Of a stretch of 9,699 nt of DNA, positions 1 through 5,709 are shown piece after piece. Location: NCBI GenBank assembly GCA_949286645.1, contig CASEDN010000098.1, forward strand, positions 1 through 9,699, read 5' to 3'. Numbering within the stretch: the stretch's first letter is position 1; each line of letters starts with the position of its first letter. The DNA comes from an uncultured bacterium (GTDB taxonomy: Bacteria > Bacillota_I > Bacilli_A > RF39 > UBA660). The notes beneath the pieces are model-generated. The model ran no database searches, was not told where the DNA came from, and was given only the letters and a program-made list of their open reading frames with translations. The translations under genes were made by a program, and so were the position numbers.

Positions 1-444
1 AAAGTTAATTCGAGTGTTAGGAGTTTGCTTGAAACTCTGGCAGGTAAGGGTAGTGAAGTAGGTAGAAATTTTGAAGAGTTAAAAGCTATTATAGATGGAA
101 TTCATAATAAAGATAGAGTTGGCGTTTGTTTAGATACCTGTCATCTAAATGATGCTGGTTATGATTTAAATAATTTTGATGATATTTTAAACTCTTTTGA
201 TAAACTTATTGGTATAAATAAAATAAAATGTATTCATATTAATGATAGTAAAAATATAATTTCATCTCATAAAGATAGACACGAAAATATAGGTAAAGGT
301 ACTATAGGATTGGATACTTTAATAAAAATTATAGATAATCCTAAATTAAAAAATGTTCCTAAAATATTAGAAACACCTTATATAGATGGAAATGCTCCAT
401 ATAAAGAAGAAATTGCATTAATTAGAAAAGTTAGTAAGCAGTAA
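1..444 (+). CDS. nfo: Endonuclease IV (AP endonuclease), C-terminal half, 5' truncated by window edge
   Basis: This is a Zn-dependent base-excision-repair enzyme that cleaves DNA 5' of abasic sites. The frame is open from base 1, giving 147 visible residues and then TAA. The family is about 280-300 residues, so roughly the first half lies outside the window, and any start codon near base 25 is internal. Family metal-site motifs appear in order: LLETLAGKGSEVG (usually ENTAG, with the Glu ligand kept), CLDTCHLNDAGYD (Asp and His ligands), CIHINDSKN (His), KDRHENIGKG (Asp and His) and KILETP (Glu). All ligands expected in this half are present, so the protein should be active as a TIM-barrel trinuclear zinc enzyme in the cytoplasm. 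The Asn-to-Thr change next to the first Glu is mild. Its 3' end overlaps the convergent pilin gene by 14 bp. A DUF2624-like gene lies nearby, which fits the Bacillus yqfS-yqfT neighbourhood as I recall it. Confidence 0.95.
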   Translation, partial: KVNSSVRSLLETLAGKGSEVGRNFEELKAIIDGIHNKDRVGVCLDTCHLNDAGYDLNNFDDILNSFDKLIGINKIKCIHINDSKNIISSHKDRHENIGKGTIGLDTLIKIIDNPKLKNVPKILETPYIDGNAPYKEEIALIRKVSKQ

Positions 445-868
445 CTGTGCAAGTAGTATTTGGTATATTATTTACTTGATATAAAATTTTATTTGTTTTT
501 ATGTCTTTGCAAGTTAAGTTAATACTATAGCTATCTTTGTTTTTTTCTTTTGTGTATCTTATTTTAGCATTGCTACAATCAATATTTTCATCAGAGAAAG
601 CTTTTATTAAATCGGCATTTATTAAATCATTATATGTAATATCTACACAACCTGTCCAGTTTTTTGCACCGATTGGATTTATATCTTCGCCTTCTTTATT
701 TACAAATATTTTAGTTGCTTCTAATAAAGAGTCTCCATAGTATTCATATTGTTTCTGTTCGCTACGATTTCTTAAAGCTGTAATAGATGGCATTACCATA
801 ATAAGGATTAACGCTAGTATAACTATAGTAGCAAGTAATTCAATTAAAGTGAAACCTTTTCTATTCAT
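431..868 (-). CDS. Type IV pilin-like / pseudopilin protein with class III signal peptide
   Basis: The 145-residue protein begins MNRKG, followed by FTLIELLATIVIL. This is a textbook prepilin signal: cleavage after Gly5, Phe6 as the N-methylated first mature residue, and Glu10 as the +5 glutamate. A hydrophobic helix covers about residues 6-28. The remainder is a small polar globular domain with four cysteines (C74, C98, C120, C140), which could form two disulfides outside the membrane. A WTGCVDITYNDL segment surrounds C74. By family it would be processed by a prepilin peptidase and built into a type IV pilus or a ComG-type pseudopilus for DNA uptake. No ATPase, peptidase or other pilin gene is visible, so its exact role is open; a minor pilin or a ComGC/GD-like pseudopilin are both possible. 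AGGTGA lies 7 bases upstream of the ATG and supports this start. The stop codon lies inside the end of nfo on the other strand. Confidence 0.85.
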   Translation of the reverse strand: MNRKGFTLIELLATIVILALILIMVMPSITALRNRSEQKQYEYYGDSLLEATKIFVNKEGEDINPIGAKNWTGCVDITYNDLINADLIKAFSDENIDCSNAKIRYTKEKNKDSYSINLTCKDIKTNKILYQVNNIPNTTCTVTAY

Positions 869-888
869 ATATCATTCACCTATGATTA

Positions 889-897
889 ATTATAACA
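889..897 (-). promoter_or_regulatory. Extended -10 promoter for the pilin-like gene
   Basis: On the minus strand this reads TGTTATAAT, a perfect extended -10 (TGn plus TATAAT). No good -35 hexamer is seen 16-18 bases upstream, which an extended -10 can tolerate. Transcription would start near 882, directly before the AGGTGA ribosome site (876-881), giving a very short leader. The element sits in the 40-base gap after the DUF2624-like gene, so the pilin-like gene could be transcribed separately from it. Confidence 0.5.
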
Positions 898-908
898 TAG
901 TTTTCTTT

Positions 909-1157
909 CTATAGATAAGTATTCTTAAGATTCATAATAATATTTGACACACTACTGTATATCTCATCTCTAATATTTCCTCTTAAATTTAGTAGAATAC
1001 TATTATCTTTTAGTAGGATATTATAGTTTTCTTTTAAAAAGTTACAAATGACAATCGCTTCATCTTCGGTTGGATAGATATTTTTACTTTCCAAATATCC
1101 CATTACTAAGTGGGGATTTAATATTTTAATATTATTTTTTATTATTCTTTCTATCAT
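909..1157 (-). CDS. Small DUF2624-like (YqfT-like) protein
   Basis: The 82-residue protein has no signal peptide or membrane helix and ends in TAG. AAAGGAG lies just upstream of the ATG. The pattern is an N-terminal amphipathic helix (MIERIIKNNIKILNP), then LVMGYLESKNIYPTEDEAIVICNFLKEN split over two helices, then a short C-terminal helical tail. Length and pattern resemble DUF2624, the family of Bacillus YqfT, a protein of unknown function. I base this on remembered family features rather than an alignment. Support from context is that YqfT is encoded next to endonuclease IV (YqfS) in Bacillus, and an nfo gene is within 500 bases here, although the order and orientation differ. It may be co-transcribed with the downstream pilin-like gene 40 bases away. 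No biochemical role can be given. Confidence 0.6.
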   Translation of the reverse strand: MIERIIKNNIKILNPHLVMGYLESKNIYPTEDEAIVICNFLKENYNILLKDNSILLNLRGNIRDEIYSSVSNIIMNLKNTYL

Positions 1158-1180
1158 TTTTTTCTCCTTTATTTAATTTA

Positions 1181-1210
1181 TATGTAGTAAAATCTAATTT
1201 ATGTGATAAA
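1181..1210 (+). promoter_or_regulatory. Candidate promoter region for the PBP operon
   Basis: The 80-base divergent gap between the DUF2624-like gene and the PBP gene is almost pure A/T. It contains TGTAGTAAAAT (1183-1193), an 11-mer identical to the -10 region of the T-box promoter at 5693-5703, and a second candidate, TGTGATAAA (1202-1210), resembling an extended -10. Neither has a convincing -35. The assignment rests on position and on the repeated 11-mer. Confidence 0.35.
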
Positions 1211-1237
1211 CTAGTAAAGAAAGAGGGTGTTCTAGGT

Positions 1238-3319
1238 ATGAAGATAAAGCAGAAAGTTAATAAAAAAAATATTAATAGAAAAGAAAGAAAATATACTGTT
1301 GATGGAAATACTTATAAAAAAAGATTTTTCTTTTTAGGCAGCATTTTAGTAGTTTTATTTTTAGTTATAACCCTTCGTCTTTATCAGGTTATGTTAAGAG
1401 AGCAATCAAAATATCAGGAAGAACTAACTACTCTTGCTACACAAACAGTAGAAGGACCTAGTTCACCTAGAGGAAGAATATTAGATCGTAATGGCAAAGT
1501 AATTGTAGATAATAAAGCAGTGAAAACTATTTATTATAATAAAGATAAAAGTAGAGGAACTAAAGAAGAAATAGAACTTGCTTATATTGTTTCTAGTCAT
1601 CTTAATTTAGATTATGATAAAGTTACTGATAGAAATAAAAGAGAATTTTTTGTCGCAAAAAATAGTAGTACTATGGATGATAGAATAACAGATAAAGAAT
1701 GGGAAAAGTATGAACAAAGAAAATTAGATAGTAATGATATATATGAACTCAAAATAGAAAGAGTTACTGATGATGAATTAAATTCTTTTACTGAAGATGA
1801 TATTAAAGCTAGCTATTTATATTATTTAATGAATAAAGGATATTCTTATGATGATAAAGTTATTAAAAATGAAGATGTAACAGATGAGGAATATGCTTAT
1901 ATAGCTGAGAATAATGAAGATTTACCAGGATTTAATACAAAACTAGATTGGGAAAGAGTTTATAATTATGGAGATACTTTTAGAACTATTTTAGGTAATA
2001 TTGGTACTATTCCTAGTGAAAAAAAAGATGAGTATCTTGCTAAGGGTTATTCTTTAAATGATATAGTTGGTACTAGTTATTTAGAAGAACAGTATGAAAA
2101 ATATTTAAAAGGAACGAAAGCAATTTATAAGACAATTAATTCTCATGAGTTAGAGCTTGTTTCTGAAGGTAAGAGAGGTAATGATATAGTACTTACTATT
2201 GATATAGAATTACAACAACAATTAGAAGCGATACTAAATGAAGAAATACTTGCTACTAAAGGACAACCTAATACAGAATATTATGATAGAAGTTATGCTG
2301 TTATACAAGATCCAAATACAGGAGAAATACTTGCCATGGCAGGACGAGAAGTAATCAGTGATGGTAATGGTGGTTATAGAACTATAGATTGCACTACAGG
2401 TATTATGACTGATCCTATGACAAGTGGTTCTGTTGTTAAAGGGGCTAGTATGCTAGTAGGATATAATACAGGTGCTATTACTCCTGGAGAATATCAAGTA
2501 GATGAATGTATTAAAATAGCAGGTACACCACGAAAGTGTTCTTGGCGAACTTTAGGTAGGATTAATGATATAGATGCTCTTGCTTTATCAAGTAATGTTT
2601 ATCAGTTTAAAGCGGCAATGAAAGTAGCAGGAGCGACATATCAATATAATAAGCCTTTAGTAATAAATGAAGAAGCTTTTGATATATATAGAAATACTTT
2701 TAAAGAGTTTGGACTTGGTGTTGAAACAGGAATTGATTTACCAGTAGAGTCTTTAGGATATACTAGTAGTAATAAAGCTCCTGGACTTTTACTTGACTTT
2801 GTTATGGGACAGTATGATACATATACTGCTATACAGTTATCACAATATATTTCAACATTTGCAAATGGTGGTAGTAGATTACAACCTCATCTATTAAAAG
2901 AAGTACATGCTTCTACTGATGATGAAAGTTTAGGGGATGTAATATATACTTTTGAAACTAATGTCTTAAATACAGTTAATACAACTCTTGAATATCTAAA
3001 TAGAGTTAAAGAAGGATTTTATGCTGTTATGAATAAAAGTTATGGACTAGGTGTAGGTTATATAGATGATTCTCATGATCCATCAGGAAAAACAGGAACT
3101 AGTCAGAGTGCTAAAGATAATGATGGAGATCATATTAATGATACTGATACAGTTTCTACTGCTTTCGTAGGTTATGCTCCATCAAGTAGTCCTAAAATGT
3201 CTATAACCGTAACAAGTCCTCATTCAACTTGGGAGAATCCTAGAAACAGTTATTCAACTCTAGTTACTAGAAGAATTAGTAAAAGAGCAAGTGATGCATA
3301 TTTTACTCTATATCCTTAG
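1238..3319 (+). CDS. Class B penicillin-binding protein, PbpA/PbpH (PBP2A) type transpeptidase
   Basis: This is a 693-residue peptidoglycan transpeptidase (D,D-transpeptidase) anchored in the membrane. A basic cytoplasmic tail precedes one membrane helix at about residues 29-47. The dimerisation/pedestal domain opens with SPRGRILDRNGKVIVDN (residues 76-92). It contains IKNEDVTDEEYA and LPGFNTKLDWERVYNYGDT, segments I associate with Bacillus PbpA/PbpH, the elongation-type enzymes, rather than FtsI-type division enzymes. The catalytic domain has all three motifs: SVVK with nucleophile S398 and K401, SSN (S451-N453), and KTG (618-620). An unusual Asp-rich loop, DNDGDHIND (627-635), follows KTG. 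AGAGGGTG lies 8 bases before the ATG. A probable second operon gene follows 46 bases after the stop. The expected role is cross-linking in side-wall synthesis with a RodA-type glycosyltransferase, which is not in the window. Confidence 0.95.
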   Translation: MKIKQKVNKKNINRKERKYTVDGNTYKKRFFFLGSILVVLFLVITLRLYQVMLREQSKYQEELTTLATQTVEGPSSPRGRILDRNGKVIVDNKAVKTIYYNKDKSRGTKEEIELAYIVSSHLNLDYDKVTDRNKREFFVAKNSSTMDDRITDKEWEKYEQRKLDSNDIYELKIERVTDDELNSFTEDDIKASYLYYLMNKGYSYDDKVIKNEDVTDEEYAYIAENNEDLPGFNTKLDWERVYNYGDTFRTILGNIGTIPSEKKDEYLAKGYSLNDIVGTSYLEEQYEKYLKGTKAIYKTINSHELELVSEGKRGNDIVLTIDIELQQQLEAILNEEILATKGQPNTEYYDRSYAVIQDPNTGEILAMAGREVISDGNGGYRTIDCTTGIMTDPMTSGSVVKGASMLVGYNTGAITPGEYQVDECIKIAGTPRKCSWRTLGRINDIDALALSSNVYQFKAAMKVAGATYQYNKPLVINEEAFDIYRNTFKEFGLGVETGIDLPVESLGYTSSNKAPGLLLDFVMGQYDTYTAIQLSQYISTFANGGSRLQPHLLKEVHASTDDESLGDVIYTFETNVLNTVNTTLEYLNRVKEGFYAVMNKSYGLGVGYIDDSHDPSGKTGTSQSAKDNDGDHINDTDTVSTAFVGYAPSSSPKMSITVTSPHSTWENPRNSYSTLVTRRISKRASDAYFTLYP

Positions 3320-3352
3320 AATAATTTATCCTCATCTATAATAAAATTTTAT

Positions 3353-3360
3353 AGAGGTGG
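3353..3360 (+). promoter_or_regulatory. Shine-Dalgarno site that points to an ATT start codon
   Basis: AGAGGTGG is a strong ribosome site. The only canonical start nearby, GTG at 3357, lies inside it and has no Shine-Dalgarno of its own. Counting from the GGTG core, the next plausible in-frame codon is ATT at 3366, at a 6-base gap. The same GGTG core precedes the starts at 1238 and 4498 at 8 and 7 bases. The next ATG, at 3396, would cut away half of the membrane anchor. Confidence 0.6.
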
Positions 3361-3365
3361 TTCTT

Positions 3366-4226
3366 ATTAAAAAGGTTATAGAAGTAATATTTGTCATGTT
3401 ACTTGTTCTTTTTTCTTTTTATTATACAGAGAAAGCGATTGTATTATTAGAATCTAATGATCCTATTATGAAAGAGATAAAAGATAAGGGAAAGAGTAGG
3501 GAAGAAGATGCAATTAATGCCAAAGTAGAAGGAGACTATTTAATACCGGGATATAATGGCCTTGTTATAGATTTAGAAGAAAGCTTTACCAAGATGAAGG
3601 GGTATGGTAGTTATAATGATGCTTTATTAGTATTTGAAGAAATGGAACCTACTATATCGATAGATGATTATTATGATAAATATATAAGTAGTGGTAATGG
3701 CATAAGTACTAATATAGCTTTAGTCTTTGCAGTTGACGATAGTAGTTACACTAATGATTTATTAAATATATTAAAAGATATGAGAGTAGTAGGGACATTT
3801 TTTATAGATGGTAAATTTACAGATAGTAATACATCGTTTGTAACGAATATAGTAGTAAATGGTAATGAAGTAGAAGTGCTTAGTTATGATAATGGTTATG
3901 ATGAACTTTTATTTAAAGCATCTATTGATAAGATAAAAACACTTACTAGTACTACTCCTAAATACTGTTATGCAACTTATGATAATGAAGAAGTATTAAA
4001 TCTATGTAGTAAGTTATCTATGCATACGATTATACCTACTTTAAGACTAGATAGTAATATTTATAGTAATCTCAAAGGTAACTTAAGAAGTGGTAGTATT
4101 ATAAGTGTTAAATTAACAGAATCTAATGTCTCAGAATTAAAAGTATTAATAAACTATATAAAACAAAGAGGCTTTACTTTAGTAACATTAGATACTCTCT
4201 TAAATGAAGCGAGAGGTGAAAAATAG
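3366..4226 (+). CDS. Membrane-anchored polysaccharide-deacetylase-like (NodB-fold) protein, probably catalytically inactive
   Basis: The protein is 286 residues from the proposed ATT start, or 289 from GTG at 3357; numbers below use the GTG start. A membrane anchor spans about 7-23, and a linker domain follows (PGYNGLVIDLEES, then SIDDYYDKYI). From about residue 119 the pattern follows the NodB fold: ALVFAVDDSSYTNDLLNILK for motif 1, GTFFIDGKF for the next strand, and RGFTLVTLDTLL at the end. Active-site positions are mostly gone. The DD of motif 1 (127-128) remains but its following Gly is Ser. The HxxxH metal histidines are replaced by LSYDN (175-179). The RPPYG arginine and prolines are replaced by YATYD. 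The His of the late LLHD-like motif is replaced within SVKLTE. I infer a binding or structural role at the cell wall rather than deacetylation. It lies 46 bases after the PBP gene with no convincing terminator between, so the two are probably co-transcribed. Confidence 0.8.
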   Translation: MKKVIEVIFVMLLVLFSFYYTEKAIVLLESNDPIMKEIKDKGKSREEDAINAKVEGDYLIPGYNGLVIDLEESFTKMKGYGSYNDALLVFEEMEPTISIDDYYDKYISSGNGISTNIALVFAVDDSSYTNDLLNILKDMRVVGTFFIDGKFTDSNTSFVTNIVVNGNEVEVLSYDNGYDELLFKASIDKIKTLTSTTPKYCYATYDNEEVLNLCSKLSMHTIIPTLRLDSNIYSNLKGNLRSGSIISVKLTESNVSELKVLINYIKQRGFTLVTLDTLLNEARGEK

Positions 4227-4230
4227 GACA

Positions 4231-4350
4231 ATACCAACATAGGTATCGCCCTTATACTTTTATGCACTTTTATAGGAATAGTGTGAACCTTTATACGTTT
4301 TTTAGGAGTAACGTCAACCTCTTTATATACACTTTTAAGGGTATTCCTAC
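4231..4350. repeat. Cluster of imperfect ~31-bp tandem repeats, each with a short inverted repeat
   Basis: Three head-to-tail units are visible at 4257-4288, 4289-4318 and 4319-4350 (32, 30 and 32 bases). They share a start of the CTTTAT type, a TTTTNTAGG-type core and an AAC or TAC end. The last 21 bases of the first two units match at about 16 positions. Each unit contains a small inverted repeat with a different stem: GCACT/AGTGT (4264-4268 with 4280-4284), ACGTT/AACGT (4295-4299 with 4310-4314) and ATAC/GTAT (4327-4330 with 4341-4344). A further hairpin, ATACC/GGTAT (4231-4235 with 4242-4246), lies just upstream. Hairpin centres are about 31-35 bases apart. An outer pair, TAGGAATA/TATTCCTA (4273-4280 with 4342-4349), also exists. 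The function is unknown. The unit lengths are not multiples of three, which argues against coding repeats. Confidence 0.45.
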
Positions 4351-4463
4351 TTTTGTTATTATATGAGGTGTCACTCATTTAATACATTTAAAGTATATTA
4401 TAAGATTATATTGTTGCAAAGAAAAAATGTTACTTTTTTGTACTATAAAATATATAGAATATA

Positions 4464-4472
4464 TGTTAAAAT
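4464..4472 (+). promoter_or_regulatory. Extended -10 promoter candidate for the HipA-like gene
   Basis: TGTTAAAAT fits an extended -10 (TGn plus TAAAAT). Transcription would start near 4479, directly ahead of the ribosome site at 4481-4490. This resembles the short-leader arrangement at the pilin-like gene. No clear -35 is present 16-18 bases upstream. Confidence 0.4.
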
Positions 4473-4480
4473 ATCTATAG

Positions 4481-4490
4481 GAAGAAGGTG
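4481..4490 (+). promoter_or_regulatory. Shine-Dalgarno site setting the HipA-like start at 4498
   Basis: GAAGAAGGTG ends 7 bases before the ATG at 4498. A longer in-frame extension to an ATG at 4363 exists but has no ribosome site. It would add 45 residues that look like translated A/T-rich intergenic DNA, so the 4498 start is preferred. Confidence 0.75.
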
Positions 4491-4497
4491 TTTTTAT

Positions 4498-5679
4498 ATG
4501 AAATGTATTCTTATGAATAAAAATACTGAAGTATTAGTAGCAGAATATGATGTTGAATTAAGTGCTTTTACTAAAATTTATGAAGTTAAAAATATTGATT
4601 ATGCTCCTTTAATTATAAAAAATGCTTATCTAAAAGATAAAAATATAAGAACTGAATTAACTGATTGGTTTGTAGGAAGAGGAATACCTTCATTTAGAGA
4701 TGACTTAGATTTATTACTTGCAAAGCTTGGTGTTACTACTGCTAAAGAATTACTTGATAAGGCCTTTGGTTTATCTTTATCTGACCAATACTGGATTAAA
4801 CCCTTTGATACAAATATTTATTATAAAGATATAAACTTTTTCGAACATGATTTTAAAGATACTGATTTTACTAATGCTATATTTTCTAATAGTAATGATT
4901 ATAGTACTAAACTTAGTTTAATTTCTCCTAATAATACTACTGATGGAAGACTTAAAAAAACTTGGATAATAGAGAATAATAAAAGATATTTATTAAAAGG
5001 AGGCTATAAAAACGAGGTTATGCAACCCTTTAATGAGGTTCTTGCTAGTATGGTATGTGAAAGTCTTGACTTTTATCATACCAAATATGAACTTGCTACT
5101 ATATCTGATAAAATAGTATCAAAATGTGAATGTTTTATAAATGAGAATACTGAGTTAATTACAGCACATCAGATATTACATAATAATTGTGATAAAGCAA
5201 ATGCTTATTTAGAATATATTAAAATATTAGAAAGTCATGGTATTAAAGATGCTAGAGAAAGAATAGAAGATATGTTTATATTAGATTTTATTATTATGAA
5301 TGAAGATAGACATTTAAATAATTTTGGTATTATTAGAGATGTTAATACCTTAAAATGGTTAGATGTTGCACCCCTTTATGATAATGGACAGTCATTAAAT
5401 ATTTTAGATTATAATGATGATGAGGTTATTATAAAAGGGGAAGGTAGATTTTTCTATAATATAGAGAACTTTGATAATATTACTAAATATGTTAAAGATT
5501 TTAAAAGATATGATTTGACTAAATTAGATGGAGTAGTAGAAGACTTTGAAAATCTTTTATATAAATATCAAAAAATAACTAATATGACAGATAGAAGAAT
5601 AAATAAATTATGTACTTTATTACATAGTAGAATAATTAGACTAAAAAATATTCAAAGAGAAGAGATTAAAAATATTTGA
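4498..5679 (+). CDS. HipA-like serine/threonine kinase domain protein, no HipB partner visible
   Basis: The protein is 393 residues from the ATG at 4498. The first ~100 residues form a conserved-looking N-terminal region (GRGIPSFRDDLDLLLAKLGV, then GLSLSDQYWIKP at 91-102). The rest follows the HipA/CtkA kinase pattern: a possible nucleotide-loop segment around SPNNTTDGRLKK (143-154), a candidate ATP-contacting Lys at K167 in YLLKGG, Glu at 180, a catalytic loop NEDRHLNNFG with D270 (268-277), and DVAPLYDNGQS with D289 and D295 for metal binding. The key kinase residues are therefore present and activity is plausible. E. coli HipA phosphorylates glutamyl-tRNA synthetase, but the target here is unknown. 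HipA is usually encoded with the DNA-binding antitoxin HipB, and no small helix-turn-helix gene is adjacent. The TGA stop overlaps the -35 box of the next promoter. Its base composition matches its neighbours, giving no sign of recent transfer. Confidence 0.8.
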   Translation: MKCILMNKNTEVLVAEYDVELSAFTKIYEVKNIDYAPLIIKNAYLKDKNIRTELTDWFVGRGIPSFRDDLDLLLAKLGVTTAKELLDKAFGLSLSDQYWIKPFDTNIYYKDINFFEHDFKDTDFTNAIFSNSNDYSTKLSLISPNNTTDGRLKKTWIIENNKRYLLKGGYKNEVMQPFNEVLASMVCESLDFYHTKYELATISDKIVSKCECFINENTELITAHQILHNNCDKANAYLEYIKILESHGIKDARERIEDMFILDFIIMNEDRHLNNFGIIRDVNTLKWLDVAPLYDNGQSLNILDYNDDEVIIKGEGRFFYNIENFDNITKYVKDFKRYDLTKLDGVVEDFENLLYKYQKITNMTDRRINKLCTLLHSRIIRLKNIQREEIKNI

Positions 5680-5703
5680 CATCTTTCTAATTTGTAGTAA
5701 AAT
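5676..5703 (+). promoter_or_regulatory. Sigma-A type promoter of the T-box / rnr / thrS operon
   Basis: A perfect TTGACA -35 box (5676-5681), 16 bases of spacer and a TAAAAT -10 box (5698-5703) place transcription start near 5710, directly before the T-box leader. The -35 box contains the TGA stop of the HipA-like gene, so there is no room for a terminator between the two units. Confidence 0.8.
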
Positions 5704-5709
5704 AATAGT

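Larger units (their letters stand above)
4227..4497. other. Intergenic region with repeats and no convincing gene
   Basis: The 271 bases between the deacetylase-like gene and the HipA-like gene hold no open frame with a usual start and ribosome site. The first half carries imperfect tandem repeats with small inverted repeats, listed separately. The second half is A/T-rich and contains the probable HipA-like promoter. A GAGGTG ribosome-site-like string at 4365-4370 has no start codon at usable spacing: the ATT seven bases on is followed directly by TAA. It may be a decayed gene start. No strong hairpin plus T-run terminator is seen for the upstream operon. Confidence 0.6.

Noticed and set aside
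537..740. 67-residue plus-strand open frame
   Set aside because: It lies entirely inside the pilin-like gene on the other strand, whose prepilin signal is unmistakable, and its start has no clear ribosome site.
3320..3365. Terminator between the PBP and deacetylase-like genes
   Set aside because: The palindrome ATAAAATTTTAT (3341-3352) is A/T only and weak, and no T-run follows a GC-containing stem.
4231..4350. CRISPR array
   Set aside because: Repeats are imperfect, there are only three or four units, no unique spacers separate near-identical repeats, and no cas gene is in the window.
4223..4366. Possible 47-residue plus-strand frame starting with ATA overlapping the TAG stop, after GAGAGGTG (4211-4218)
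   Set aside because: ATA starts are extremely rare, the gap to the ribosome site is only 4 bases, and the peptide (repeated YTF and VNL pieces) looks like translated repeat DNA. Worth revisiting only if conserved in relatives.
4154..4378. 74-residue minus-strand open frame across the repeat region
   Set aside because: No ribosome site precedes the ATG, it runs into the deacetylase-like gene, and its weak peptide repeats reflect the DNA repeats, whose unit lengths (32, 30, 32) are not multiples of three.
4363..4497. 45-residue N-terminal extension of the HipA-like protein from ATG 4363
   Set aside because: The GAGGTG string lies after this ATG rather than before it, while the ATG at 4498 has a well-spaced GAAGAAGGTG. 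The extension shows no conserved character.
4498..5679. Complete HipBA toxin-antitoxin operon
   Set aside because: Only the kinase-like gene is present; no adjacent helix-turn-helix antitoxin gene was found in either orientation.
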